From NCBI GenBank assembly GCA_964344055.1, contig CAYFLT010000006.1, forward strand, positions 1-64,000: a stretch of DNA of 64,000 nt, given 5' to 3'. Made by a program: the position numbers and the translations under genes. The DNA comes from OFTM10 sp964344055 (GTDB taxonomy: Bacteria; Actinomycetota; Acidimicrobiia; Acidimicrobiales; Aldehydirespiratoraceae). Positions 15,964 through 25,185 of this stretch are shown piece after piece. Within the stretch, counting starts at the first letter, position 1. Each line of letters opens with the position of its first letter. The notes beneath the pieces are model-generated. The model saw only the letters and a program-made list of their open reading frames with translations. It searched no databases and had not been told where the DNA came from.

Positions 15964-15972
15964 CGGACGGGA

Positions 15973-16254
15973 TCAGTCGCCGAAGTCTTCGAAGCCGGCG
16001 TCGAGTTGGTCGCCGCTGTAAGAGCGGAAGGCGATGAGCGTGCGGGTGCCGGTGACCCCGGGCAGCTTGGCGATGCGCTCGGTGACCACCGTGGCGATGT
16101 CGGCATGACTCGGCACCCGGACGATGGCGACCAGGGCGGCCTCCGAGCCGGCGACCGAATGTGACTCGCTCACGCCGTCGATTTCGGCAAGCATCGGTGC
16201 CAACTCGGCGATCCGCTCGGGTTCGGCATCCAGGAGGACAAACGACGTGATCAT
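15973..16254 (-). CDS. Lrp/AsnC ligand-binding (RAM) domain protein
   Basis: A 93-residue protein made only of the alpha-beta RAM domain of Lrp/AsnC regulators; the helix-turn-helix half is absent. The pattern TSFVLLDAEPERI ... GVSESHSVAGSEAALVAIVRV ... ITERIAKLPGVTGTRTLIAF is the usual one. Stand-alone RAM proteins bind amino acids and can act as metabolic sensors or pair with full Lrp proteins. A TAGGGT element 6 nt upstream of the ATG supports this start. Confidence 0.8.
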   Translation of the reverse strand: MITSFVLLDAEPERIAELAPMLAEIDGVSESHSVAGSEAALVAIVRVPSHADIATVVTERIAKLPGVTGTRTLIAFRSYSGDQLDAGFEDFGD

Positions 16255-16266
16255 CGCCTCACCCTA
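16255..16266 (-). promoter_or_regulatory. -10 element TAGGGT, RAM protein
   Basis: TAGGGT on the minus strand (16266-16261), 6 nt before the ATG ending at 16254. Confidence 0.5.
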
Positions 16267-16299
16267 CCCAGGCACGGTACGCCCGGCGGGGGTCGAACG

Positions 16300-17694
16300 G
16301 TGACCGATCGTCTCATCGATCGGCGGGCCCGAGAGCTCGCCCGGATGATCCGGGACCGGGAGGTGTCGGCCCGCGAGGTGGTCGAGGCCCACCTCGACCG
16401 CATCGACGAAGTGAATCCGGCGATCAACGCGATCGTCGCGGCCAGGCCACGGGACGAGGTCCTCGCCGAGGCCGACACAGCCGATGCCGCGGAACCGGTC
16501 GGCCCACTCCATGGCCTGCCGATCGCGGTGAAGGACCTCCAGGACGTCGCCGGGCTCCCGACCCGGGCCGGTTCACCGGTCACCTCCGACCGCCCGGCCC
16601 AGGACGATGGCCTGATCGCCTCCCGGCTCCGGGCGGCCGGCGCGATCATCATCGGCAAGACCAACACGCCCGAGTGGGGCGTTGGCTCACACACGTTCAA
16701 CGAGATCTACGGCCTCACGCGGAACCCCTGGAATCTCGAACGCAGTGCCGGGGGCTCGAGCGGCGGCGCCTCCGCAGCACTCGCCGCGCGCATGCTCCCC
16801 CTCGCGGACGGCAGCGACGCCGGAGGGTCGCTGCGCAACCCCGCCGCCTTCTGCAACGTCGTCGGCCTTCGCCCCAGCATCGGCCGGGTTCCGATGATCA
16901 AGCGCTCCCACCTGATCCGCGACGGGGTCGAGGGACCGATGGGGCGGACCGTCGACGACACCGCACTGCTCCTCTCGGTCCTCGGTCGACCGGACCCTCG
17001 GGATCCACTCTCGCTGGCAGCCGACCCACACCTCGATGCACCGATCGAACCGGCCGCCGGTGTCCGCATCGGTTGGCTGGGCGACTGTGGCCAGTTCCCG
17101 GTGGAGCCCGAAGTCCTGGCGATCAGTCGGGCGGCCGCGAGCCTCATCGACGGCCACGGCGGCGCCCTCGTCGATCTGGAGCTGGATCTCGGTGACTCGA
17201 TGCAGATCTTCCACATGCTCCGGGGTCTGCGGTACCGGGAACTCGGCTCGGTGATCCCGCGCGAGAGGTGGGCCGAGATGAAGGCCACGGTCGTCGAGAA
17301 CATCGAGTACGGGCTCACCCTCACCGTCGAGGACGTGCTCGAGGGTGAGCGCCTCCGCTCCCGACTCATCAACGAGATGGCTCGGTGCTTCGAACACCAC
17401 GATGTGGTGGCCCTCCCCACCACCCAGGTCGCGCCCTTCCCCGCGGACTGGGAGTACCCGACCGAGGTGGCCGGCGTGGCCATGCCCACCTACCTGGAGT
17501 GGATGACCAGCTGCTGCATCATCACCCCCACCGGTGGTCCCGCCATTTCGGTGCCGGCCGGCTTCACCGAGCAAGGACTGCCCGTGGGGCTCCAGCTCGT
17601 CGCCCCGATCGGACACGAGCATCGGCTCCTCCAGATCGCCGCTGCCATCGAAGGCGCCAACCCACTCCACGAGCGCGTCCCCGAGCTTCCGTGA
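16300..17694 (+). CDS. amidase signature family hydrolase
   Basis: A 464-residue amidase with the Ser-cisSer-Lys site. The lysine is in GLPIAVKDLQD near residue 78, the cis-serine and nucleophile in SAGGSSGGASAALAAR near residues 149-160 and SDAGGSLRNPAAFCNVVGLRPS near residue 170. Substrates in the family range from aliphatic amides to peptides and ureas. The GTG at 16300 is taken because the domain begins within 15 residues. The next gene starts inside the stop codon, so the two are one operon. Confidence 0.8.
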   Translation: MTDRLIDRRARELARMIRDREVSAREVVEAHLDRIDEVNPAINAIVAARPRDEVLAEADTADAAEPVGPLHGLPIAVKDLQDVAGLPTRAGSPVTSDRPAQDDGLIASRLRAAGAIIIGKTNTPEWGVGSHTFNEIYGLTRNPWNLERSAGGSSGGASAALAARMLPLADGSDAGGSLRNPAAFCNVVGLRPSIGRVPMIKRSHLIRDGVEGPMGRTVDDTALLLSVLGRPDPRDPLSLAADPHLDAPIEPAAGVRIGWLGDCGQFPVEPEVLAISRAAASLIDGHGGALVDLELDLGDSMQIFHMLRGLRYRELGSVIPRERWAEMKATVVENIEYGLTLTVEDVLEGERLRSRLINEMARCFEHHDVVALPTTQVAPFPADWEYPTEVAGVAMPTYLEWMTSCCIITPTGGPAISVPAGFTEQGLPVGLQLVAPIGHEHRLLQIAAAIEGANPLHERVPELP

Positions 17695-18488
17695 CGGTCC
17701 GCCTGATCGCTACCGATCTCGACGGCACCTTCTTCGGACCCGACCACCGGCCCACCCCTCGCAATGTCGACGCGATCAACGCGGCCCGGCGCGCCGGGAT
17801 CACCGTCGCCGCCGTGACCGGCAGGAGCTGGTTCAACAGCGCCGAGCTGGCCACGACCGGGGGCGCCGATCTCCAGTGGTTCATCGGCTCGAACGGGGGC
17901 CACCGCTACAACTACGTGACGGCCGAACTGGAGGAGCGGATCACGTTCGTCCGCGCCGAAGCGATCCGTATCATCGAGATCGTCCGTGAGGAGTTGGCGG
18001 GTGCCGGCATCGGATTCGAGGCCGACGACACGCTCGCGTGGGACGCCCGATTCCTGGAGTTGGTGCCGTTCACCCTCCAGGGCAGTCGCCGCGAGCCGCT
18101 GATCGAGGACCTCGACGAACTCGGTGAGTTCGCCAAGCTTCTCGTCACCCATCATGAACTCGGTCCCGTTGAACTCGCCGCCCATGCACGTGCGCATGTC
18201 CCTGTGCAGCACAACATCACGGCCTCAGGGGTCTCCTTCGTGGAGATCACGCCCTACGGCGCCGACAAGGGGGCCGCCCTGGCGCGTCTCTGTGCCGAGC
18301 TCGACATCGCCGCCGACGAGGTCGTCGCGTTCGGCGACAACCACAACGACCTCACCATGCTCGAGTGGGCCGGCCGCGGGATCGCGATGGCGAATGCGCT
18401 CCCACTGGTGAAGCAGTCCGCCGACGAGGTCACCGCCGCCAACGCCGATGACGGAGTGGCGCTGGTGATCGAGGAACTCCTCGCCTGA
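17691..18488 (+). CDS. HAD-IIB (Cof-like) phosphatase
   Basis: A 265-residue Cof-type HAD phosphatase. Motif I is IATDLDGTFF at residues 5-14, motif II TGRSW near residue 43, motif III the K in YGADKGAAL near residue 193, and motif IV FGDNHNDLTML near residue 215. A cap domain inserted between II and III fits the IIB class. Members dephosphorylate sugar phosphates, FMN or pyridoxal phosphate. The GTG overlaps the amidase stop by 4 nt, giving translational coupling, but I cannot say how the two activities are linked. Confidence 0.8.
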   Translation: MTVRLIATDLDGTFFGPDHRPTPRNVDAINAARRAGITVAAVTGRSWFNSAELATTGGADLQWFIGSNGGHRYNYVTAELEERITFVRAEAIRIIEIVREELAGAGIGFEADDTLAWDARFLELVPFTLQGSRREPLIEDLDELGEFAKLLVTHHELGPVELAAHARAHVPVQHNITASGVSFVEITPYGADKGAALARLCAELDIAADEVVAFGDNHNDLTMLEWAGRGIAMANALPLVKQSADEVTAANADDGVALVIEELLA

Positions 18489-19127
18489 TCACCCCTGTTC
18501 GTCGAGCACTGAGGCCAAGCCCCGGATGAGGAGATCGAGTCCGTGGTTGAACTCTGCGGTGCGGTCGACCCCACCCTCGGCGAGGGTCTCCCTCACGTTC
18601 GGGTAGCGATCTGCGGGGAGGGCGGCGCGAGCGGCGGAGATCGCCGCGGGATCGTGGCCGCTCAAGGTCGGGTCCGCACTCAGCTCGCTGAGCGCGTGGC
18701 CGATCACGAACGCCACCAGGGTGTCGAGCGTGAAGACGGCGTCCCTGGGCGACATGTCGAGATCGCGCAGTTCGCCGAGGGCCACCTCGACGAGATCGAG
18801 GGTCGACAGTCCGACCACCGGTCGGACTGCGAGGACCGGCACGAGCTCCGGGTTGCTCAGCAGGACCCGGCGGAAGTTCTCGCAGTAGCGGCGGACCCGG
18901 ATCGACCAGACCGCGTCCTCGGTCGGAGGGCTCACCTCTCCCCAGACCAGCTCCGCCAGGCCGTCGAGGATGTCGCCCTTGTCACGCACCGGCCCGTAGA
19001 GGGACGGGGCCTCGACCCCCAGCTCCGCGCTCAAGGCTCGCATGGTGAGCCGATCGAGCCCCTCGCGTGCCACCAGATCGCGCGCCGCCGCGATGATTCT
19101 CGGGCGGTCGAGCTTGGGGCGATCCAT
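18489..19127 (-). CDS. TetR/AcrR-family regulator
   Basis: A 212-residue repressor with an N-terminal helix-turn-helix (LTMRALSAELGVEAPSLYGPVRDKGDIL, residues 24-51, split motif) and a C-terminal part that looks like the TetR class C domain (WGEVSPPTEDAVWSIRVRRYC). It converges on the HAD gene with no spare bases between the stop codons. The target cannot be read; the D-cysteine desulfhydrase operon is next to its promoter, so that operon is a candidate. Confidence 0.75.
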   Translation of the reverse strand: MDRPKLDRPRIIAAARDLVAREGLDRLTMRALSAELGVEAPSLYGPVRDKGDILDGLAELVWGEVSPPTEDAVWSIRVRRYCENFRRVLLSNPELVPVLAVRPVVGLSTLDLVEVALGELRDLDMSPRDAVFTLDTLVAFVIGHALSELSADPTLSGHDPAAISAARAALPADRYPNVRETLAEGGVDRTAEFNHGLDLLIRGLASVLDEQG

Positions 19128-19140
19128 TGCCGCAAGCGTA
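19128..19140 (-). promoter_or_regulatory. -10 element TACGCT, TetR gene
   Basis: TACGCT on the minus strand (19140-19135), 7 nt before the ATG at 19127. Confidence 0.45.
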
Positions 19141-19182
19141 GGCGGAGAAGCAGCTGAGGCCAGACCCCGGAAGCAACGCCCG

Positions 19183-20175
19183 CTAGTCGAACGCGTCGCG
19201 GTAGCCGAAGAGGCCGGGGGTACCGCCGGTGTGGATGAAGATCACGTGGTCCTCAGGGCCGTACCGGCCGCGGCGAATCAGCTCGATCAGGCCGGCCATC
19301 GCCTTCCCCGAGTAGACCGGATCGAGCAGGACCCCTTCGGTGGACGCCACCAGCTCGACCGCCGAGATCATCGCCTGGGTGGGAATCCCGTACCCCTCCC
19401 CGACGTGGCTGTCGTCGATCACGACGGCCTCGGGATCGAGCTCACGCTCGATCCCGATGTGGTCGAACACCCCCTCGGCAAGTTGCCGGACGATCGGGCC
19501 GAGGTACTCCGCCGGTGCGCCGGCACTCACGCCGTAGACGGGCACCGACGACCGCTTGATCGCGAGTCCGGCCACGAGCCCTGCCTGGGTGCCGCCGCTG
19601 GCGGTGGCGTGGACGATCTCGCGGACGTCGAGACCCAGGTCGTCGGCCTGGCGGAGGGTTTCGACCGCGGCGGTGCGGTATCCCATCGCCCCCACCACCG
19701 ACGAACCGCCCAGCGGGATCGCGTACGGGGTGCGGCCGGCGGCCCGCAACTCTTCGGCCCGGGACTCGAGGGCAGCGGGAAGATCGGTCCCCTTCTCCAC
19801 ATCGATGACCGTGGCGCCGAGGAGGGTGTCCAGCAAGCGGTTCCCGTTCTGCTGATACTCCTCGGGCCGTTCGGGGAAGCGGTGTTCGAGCAGCAGCTCG
19901 CAGTCGAATCCGGCGCGAGCCGCGGCGGCCGCCGTCTGCCGGCAGTGGTTGCTCTGGGTCGCCCCCGTCGTCAACACGACGTCGGCGCCCTGCGCACGGG
20001 CATCGGCGATGAGGTACTCCAGCTTGCGGGCCTTGTTCCCACCCATGGCGAGCCCGGTGGCGTCGTCACGCTTGATCCACACCCGCGGGCCGCCCAGCGC
20101 AGCGGAGAAGTTCCGCATCGGCTCCAGCGGGGTGGGCAGATGGGCGAGCGGCGTGTGCGGTACTCCTCGAGCCAT
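19183..20175 (-). CDS. D-cysteine desulfhydrase / L-cysteate sulfo-lyase family
   Basis: A 330-residue PLP enzyme of the ACC deaminase/D-cysteine desulfhydrase group. The PLP lysine is in GLAMGGNKARKLEYL near residue 41, GATQSNHCRQTAAAAA near residue 66, and the glycine-rich phosphate loop GGTQAGLVAG near residue 177; LLDPVYSGKAMAGLI near residue 283 is characteristic. The pattern also fits CuyA, which releases sulfite from cysteate in marine bacteria, so desulfhydration or desulfonation is open. It begins 2 nt after the stop of the enolase-superfamily gene, making it the third gene of the operon. Confidence 0.7.
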   Translation of the reverse strand: MARGVPHTPLAHLPTPLEPMRNFSAALGGPRVWIKRDDATGLAMGGNKARKLEYLIADARAQGADVVLTTGATQSNHCRQTAAAAARAGFDCELLLEHRFPERPEEYQQNGNRLLDTLLGATVIDVEKGTDLPAALESRAEELRAAGRTPYAIPLGGSSVVGAMGYRTAAVETLRQADDLGLDVREIVHATASGGTQAGLVAGLAIKRSSVPVYGVSAGAPAEYLGPIVRQLAEGVFDHIGIERELDPEAVVIDDSHVGEGYGIPTQAMISAVELVASTEGVLLDPVYSGKAMAGLIELIRRGRYGPEDHVIFIHTGGTPGLFGYRDAFD

Positions 20176-20177
20176 GG

Positions 20178-21380
20178 CTACGGCACCTCGGGTTCGGGCT
20201 GCATCTGCAGGTGGAGCTCTGTTCCGGTCCACGGGTTGGCCCTGGCGACGTCCTCGTTCAGCTCACTGCCGATACCCGGGGCGCTCGATGGGATGACGTA
20301 GCCGTCCTCCCAGGTGATCGGGCTGGTCAGCAGCTCGGCGTGGAAGCCGTCGAAGGTCCTGATCGACTCCAGGATGAGGAAGTTCGGGGTACAGGTGGCG
20401 AGCTGGATGTTGGCCAGCGCTTCGATGGGGCCGCAGTAGAGATGGGGTGCCAGCTGGGCGTAGTAGGCCTCACCGATCGCGGCGATCTTCTTGGTCTCGA
20501 GCAGGCCACCGCTTCGGCCCAGCGCGGGCTGGAGGATCGCCGCCGCGCCGGCCTCGAGGACACGGTGGAACTCGTACTTGGTGGTGAGGCGCTCGCCGGT
20601 GGCGACCGGGATCGAGGTGCCCCTGGCCACCTTGGCCATCTCGTTGACGTTCTCCGGCGGGGTCGGTTCCTCGAACCACAGTGGGTCGTAGGGCTCGAGC
20701 CGTTTCGCCAATCGGATGGCCCCTGCCGCGGTGAACTGGCCGTGGGTGCCGAACAGCAGGTCCGCCCGGGTGCCGACGGCTTCTCTGATCTCCTTGACGA
20801 AACGCTCACTTCGATCGAGCGCCTCCAGCGGCGGCATGTAGCCGTCATAGACGGTGTAGGGGCCCGCCGGGTCGAACTTGACCGCCGTGAAGCCCCGCTC
20901 GACTTCGGCGAGCGCCGCCTCCGCGGCCATGGAGGGATCCGTGTAGACGCCGTCGTCCTCGTAGACGTCGCGGCCCTCGCCCGGATACAGGTAGGTGTAG
21001 CTGCGCAGCCGGTCGTGGACCCGACCTCCGAGCAGTTCGTACACCGGCTTGCCGACGGCCTTGCCGACGATGTCCCAGCAGGCGATCTCGATGCCCGACA
21101 GCACGGATCCGAGTGACACGTCGGGCCGGAGCGTGTAGCCGGACCCGTACACCCGACGCCACAGCCGTTCGATGTGGAAGGGATCGCTTCCGACGGCCCA
21201 GCGCGCACACACGTCCTCGGCCATCCGCGCCACCACATCGGGGCTGAACGTCGCCGTGTAGATCTCGCCGTAGCCGACGATGCCGTCGTCGGTGGTCAGC
21301 TTCACGAAGATGAAGTACCTCCCACCGTGGCTGGGGGGCGGGTTGGCGACGACGAACGTCTCGTAGGCGGCGATCTTCAC
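20178..21380 (-). CDS. enolase superfamily dehydratase/racemase (MR subgroup)
   Basis: A 400-residue enolase-superfamily protein. The N-terminal capping domain (residues 1-120) is followed by a TIM barrel with TAVKFDP near residue 165, DLLFGTHGQF near residue 207, WFEEPTPPENV near residue 233 and ATGERL near residue 258, giving metal-binding acids, and PHLYCGPIEA near residue 310. These are the residues of sugar-acid dehydratases and mandelate racemases. Likely a hexonate or uronate dehydratase. The GTG overlaps the ADH stop by 4 nt (GTGA), so it is co-translated with it. Confidence 0.75.
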   Translation of the reverse strand: MKIAAYETFVVANPPPSHGGRYFIFVKLTTDDGIVGYGEIYTATFSPDVVARMAEDVCARWAVGSDPFHIERLWRRVYGSGYTLRPDVSLGSVLSGIEIACWDIVGKAVGKPVYELLGGRVHDRLRSYTYLYPGEGRDVYEDDGVYTDPSMAAEAALAEVERGFTAVKFDPAGPYTVYDGYMPPLEALDRSERFVKEIREAVGTRADLLFGTHGQFTAAGAIRLAKRLEPYDPLWFEEPTPPENVNEMAKVARGTSIPVATGERLTTKYEFHRVLEAGAAAILQPALGRSGGLLETKKIAAIGEAYYAQLAPHLYCGPIEALANIQLATCTPNFLILESIRTFDGFHAELLTSPITWEDGYVIPSSAPGIGSELNEDVARANPWTGTELHLQMQPEPEVP

Positions 21381-22492
21381 TGGTCGGTCCCTTCATCGAC
21401 TGCGGGATCCTCGAGGAGGAGAACGTTGCGGCGAGCGGCGCCGGCCCGGACCGACTCGATCGCCTCGTTGATCCGCTCGAGCGGATACGTCTCGCTGACG
21501 AGTTCGTCGAGTTTCAGCCGTCCCTGTTCGTACAGGTCGACCAGCACGGGAATGTCGAGGGCCAATCGCCCCGTGCCCATCTTCGACCCGAGGATGCGCT
21601 GGCTGGCGTCCGCCAGGGTCGTGGTGTCGATTTCGGAGTTCACGCCGGTGGGGGTCATCCCCACGATCACCGCCGCGCCACCCGGAGCGAGAAAGCTGGG
21701 CGCCTGTTCGATGGCGGCACGGGCGCCGACGGTGACGAACACATAGTCGGCACCACGCCCGCCGGTGGCGGCCATGACCTGCTCGACCGCGTCAGGTGCC
21801 CCGCCATCGACGGAATGGGTCGCGCCGAACTCGAACGAACCTTCCCGCTTCGTCGGGTCGAGATCCACCGCGATCACCGTGCGGGCGCCGGCCAGGGCGG
21901 CGCCCTGGAGCGAATTGATCCCCACCCCACCGCAGCCGACCACTACGACATGGCTGCCGGGTTCAACCGCCGCGGTGTTGACCACCGCCCCGAATCCGGT
22001 GATGACGCCACACCCGAGCAGGCACGCGCTGGCGAAGGGAATCTCTTCGGGCAGGGCCACGACCTGGGAGGCATCGACGACCGCCAGTTCGGCGAAGGTC
22101 CCGGTGTGGAGTCCCTGGGTGAGCGGCGCCCCGGAGCCGTCGGTCAACGGAGACCGCTCGTCGAGCGGGAAGGAGCCTCGGCACGAGGTGTGGATGCCCC
22201 GGCTGCACGGTTCGCAACGGCCACAGGAACGGATGAGGGAGACGACGACCCGGTCGCCGACGCAGACCCGGTCGACTCCCGGGCCCACCGACTCCACGAT
22301 GCCGGCAGCCTCGTGGCCGTAGACCGCGGGGAGGCTTCCGCCCCAGGCGCCGTCCACCAACATGATGTCGGAGTGGCAGATGGCGCAGGCCTTCACCGCG
22401 ACGCGGACCTCTCCCGGTCCCGGGTCGGCCACCGCGATGTCCTCGATCGTGAGGGGGACACCGAAGTCGCGGCACACTGCTGCCTTTACCAT
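21377..22492 (-). CDS. zinc-dependent alcohol dehydrogenase
   Basis: A 371-residue MDR-family alcohol dehydrogenase. The catalytic-zinc motif CAICHSD is near residue 38, GHEAAG near residue 60, a structural zinc cluster CGRCEPCSRGIHTSC near residue 90, and the NAD motif VVGCGGVGIN near residue 190. The C-x10-C spacing and length match class III/NDMA-type enzymes of actinobacteria. It is the first gene of the three-gene operon; with the dehydratase and PLP lyase it could oxidise a sugar acid or polyol. A -10 TACTGT lies 7 nt before its ATG. Confidence 0.8.
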   Translation of the reverse strand: MVKAAVCRDFGVPLTIEDIAVADPGPGEVRVAVKACAICHSDIMLVDGAWGGSLPAVYGHEAAGIVESVGPGVDRVCVGDRVVVSLIRSCGRCEPCSRGIHTSCRGSFPLDERSPLTDGSGAPLTQGLHTGTFAELAVVDASQVVALPEEIPFASACLLGCGVITGFGAVVNTAAVEPGSHVVVVGCGGVGINSLQGAALAGARTVIAVDLDPTKREGSFEFGATHSVDGGAPDAVEQVMAATGGRGADYVFVTVGARAAIEQAPSFLAPGGAAVIVGMTPTGVNSEIDTTTLADASQRILGSKMGTGRLALDIPVLVDLYEQGRLKLDELVSETYPLERINEAIESVRAGAARRNVLLLEDPAVDEGTDQ

Positions 22493-22505
22493 GGCGCGAA
22501 CAGTA
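22493..22505 (-). promoter_or_regulatory. -10 element TACTGT, ADH operon
   Basis: TACTGT on the minus strand (22505-22500), 7 nt before the ATG at 22492; it would drive the three-gene operon down to 19183. Confidence 0.5.
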
Positions 22506-22568
22506 GCCCTGGGCACGCGGTGGGAGCGGGTCCGCTCATGGCCCGCGGCTCCGCGCCGATTGGAACGG

Positions 22569-23462
22569 GTGACCGTCCAGGGCTACGCCAACTGCCCCCA
22601 TTGCGGTGCGCTCCTGCAGGACCAACTGTGCCAGATCTGTGGGAAGTCACCGGAGGAGACCGTCGAGGTCGCCGCGCCCCCACCACCGGAGTCGGCCTGG
22701 GCGCGAGATCTGGACCGTCGACAGCTCGTGATGGCCGGCGCCTCGGTCGTCGGTGTGCTCCTCGTCGTGGCCACCTGGGCGCTCCTTCGGAGCCCGCATG
22801 CACCTCCCGACCCGAACGCCCTGCCGATGCCCTCACCCACCACGATCAAGGTCGACGCGGAGGCGCCCACGATCGCCCGCCCCGAAGCACCAACGGCCTC
22901 CGCGCCCGACCCACTCGTCGACATCGAGGTCGACAGCGCGGCCGAACGGGCGGTCGGCGGCGCCAGTCCTTGGGACGCCCCGGTCCCCGTCGACGTCCTC
23001 ACCGGCAACCTGCTGCCCGACGTCGACTACACCGCCGGGATCGAGGCAGTGGCCGTGATTCTTGCCACCGGAGTTGCTCCTTTCGAGTTGGGCGACCCGA
23101 CCCTGCTCGCCAACGCGAACGACGTCGAGTTCTCCGATGCCGAGCAGACCCAACCCTTCGCGGCACGAGGGGTGAGCCTGGATGGTGCGCCGGTGGCCGA
23201 TCTGTGGCTGTTCGCAGCCCCGAACGACGACACCGACCCGTCCAGCGCCTATGTCGAGACGGCGATCGCGGCCTGGCCGGTGGACGCCGCGATCCAGCAG
23301 TACTCACCCGAGGTCGGCGTGCGGGTCTGGCAGGTCGCCGATGACGGCGAGGTGGCCGTGTGGGTCGAGGCGCGTCCTCGGCGACTGGTCGTGCTGTGGA
23401 CCGACAGCACCACCGATCCCGCGATTCTGGGTGCCGTCGTCACCGGGTTGGGAACGAATTAA
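22569..23462 (+). CDS. zinc-ribbon membrane-anchored protein, unknown function
   Basis: A 297-residue protein of three parts: an N-terminal zinc ribbon (CPHC near residue 7, CQIC near residue 20), one transmembrane helix (LVMAGASVVGVLLVVATWALL near residues 50-72, split here by its function), and an extracytoplasmic domain with a Pro/Ala-rich linker. I do not recognise the outer domain. Cytoplasmic zinc ribbon plus outer domain suggests a membrane-bound sensor or anchor protein. The GTG at 22569 is taken because the ribbon begins directly after it; it is immediately upstream of sodB (19 nt). Confidence 0.6.
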   Translation: MTVQGYANCPHCGALLQDQLCQICGKSPEETVEVAAPPPPESAWARDLDRRQLVMAGASVVGVLLVVATWALLRSPHAPPDPNALPMPSPTTIKVDAEAPTIARPEAPTASAPDPLVDIEVDSAAERAVGGASPWDAPVPVDVLTGNLLPDVDYTAGIEAVAVILATGVAPFELGDPTLLANANDVEFSDAEQTQPFAARGVSLDGAPVADLWLFAAPNDDTDPSSAYVETAIAAWPVDAAIQQYSPEVGVRVWQVADDGEVAVWVEARPRRLVVLWTDSTTDPAILGAVVTGLGTN

Positions 23463-23469
23463 CAACTGC

Positions 23470-23481
23470 TAGCTTTGCTTT
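23470..23481 (+). promoter_or_regulatory. -10 element TAGCTT, sodB
   Basis: TAGCTT at 23470-23475, 6 nt before the ATG at 23482; it lies in the 19-nt gap after the membrane protein gene, so sodB can be transcribed separately. Confidence 0.5.
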
Positions 23482-24066
<585 letters not shown>

Positions 24067-24073
24067 CCCGGCC

Positions 24074-24577
24074 GTGAGGGCTCAGACCGCCGCATGGACC
24101 GATCGGGCACCGGTCCAGGTCTCGGTCACCCGAGACATCGAGGCGAGCCCCGACGAGGTCTTCGCCGCCCTGGCCGACCACGAGACATGGCCGGAGTGGT
24201 TCGCGGTTCTCACCCAGGTGGAGCCCTACGGCGAACCGACGACCGGGGTCGGGTCGAAACGGCGGGTGGTCATCCGGCACCGCGTCCGCCTGGAGGAGGA
24301 GTTCATCGAGTGGGTGCCGGGCCGGGTCTGGAGCTTCACCGTCCTCGAGGCCAGCGGTCCCTTCTTCGCCATCGAGTCACTCAACGAGCGGGTGACCATC
24401 GACGAGATCGCTGACGGCAGGGTCCGCGTCACCTATCTCATGGCGATGCAGCCGAAGCGAGGACTCGCCCTCTTGTTCCGGCGAGTCGTCCGCCCGGGCG
24501 CGGCGAAGACGCTCACCTCCGCTCTCGAATCACTCGAGCACCGCCTGGCCGAGCGACGCAGCGGCGCTCACGGGTAG
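24074..24577 (+). CDS. SRPBCC (START-like) family protein
   Basis: A 167-residue START-like lipid- or ligand-binding fold. The N-terminal VSVTRDIEASPDEVFAALADHETWPEW matches polyketide cyclase and dehydrase-related members. No catalytic signature is evident. The start is a GTG 7 nt after the sodB stop, so it may be transcribed with it. It overlaps the 3' end of the converging gene by 10 nt. Confidence 0.7.
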   Translation: MRAQTAAWTDRAPVQVSVTRDIEASPDEVFAALADHETWPEWFAVLTQVEPYGEPTTGVGSKRRVVIRHRVRLEEEFIEWVPGRVWSFTVLEASGPFFAIESLNERVTIDEIADGRVRVTYLMAMQPKRGLALLFRRVVRPGAAKTLTSALESLEHRLAERRSGAHG

Positions 24578-25185
24578 AAGCCGGCATCCTCCGCGGCGGC
24601 CCGCGTCGCCGGATGGTCCATGGGCGCCTCGTCGAGGCGATAGAGCATGTTCACGTACGCCCCGTAGCGCCAGCGGAGCCGGTCGCCCTCCAGCCGTCGG
24701 GTCACGGCAACCGCCCGCTTCCCGTTCGGCCGCAGCTTGTGGACTCCGTCGTCGAAGTCGGCCGCCACCCGGATGGGACCGCCGTCGAAACCGGCGATGT
24801 CGTCGACGCCGTGCTCGAGCGTGCCGTCGCAGATCATGTCGTGGACGAGCCCACCGGTGGTGATCACGATGCGGTTGCCGGCCTGCTCGATGCGCTCGAC
24901 GTGTCCGAGCATCCGCCCCTCGTAGACCTCCCAGACCCCACGAAGATCGGGGACTCCGGGCGCGAGTGGCTCGGTCACGCCCGGCATGACCAGGGGCGCC
25001 CAGACGTCGAGCGAGGCACCCGGCGCCGTCCGAACTCGCGGGAAGTCCGCCACCATCAGACCCGAGCCGTCCAGAATCGGCCGCGCGTAGTCGGCCGGAT
25101 CGTGGGGTCGCGGCGCTTCGTAGAACCGAGCCGGATCCCCGGCGTTCAGCAGTCGCTTGATCTGGGCCAGTCGGCGCCGAACCAT
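24568..25185 (-). CDS. conserved hypothetical protein, unknown fold
   Basis: A 205-residue protein that I do not recognise. It is mainly alternating beta-strand-like segments, such as SLDVWAPLVMPG, GVWEVYEGRMLGHVERIEQ, and VAVTRRLEGDRLRWRYGAY, with a basic N-terminus MVRRRLAQIKRLL. That reads like a lipocalin or heme-binding THAP4-type barrel protein. Its ATG shares one base with the LLM stop, so it is the second gene of that operon and possibly acts on a related substrate. Confidence 0.5.
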   Translation of the reverse strand: MVRRRLAQIKRLLNAGDPARFYEAPRPHDPADYARPILDGSGLMVADFPRVRTAPGASLDVWAPLVMPGVTEPLAPGVPDLRGVWEVYEGRMLGHVERIEQAGNRIVITTGGLVHDMICDGTLEHGVDDIAGFDGGPIRVAADFDDGVHKLRPNGKRAVAVTRRLEGDRLRWRYGAYVNMLYRLDEAPMDHPATRAAAEDAGFYP

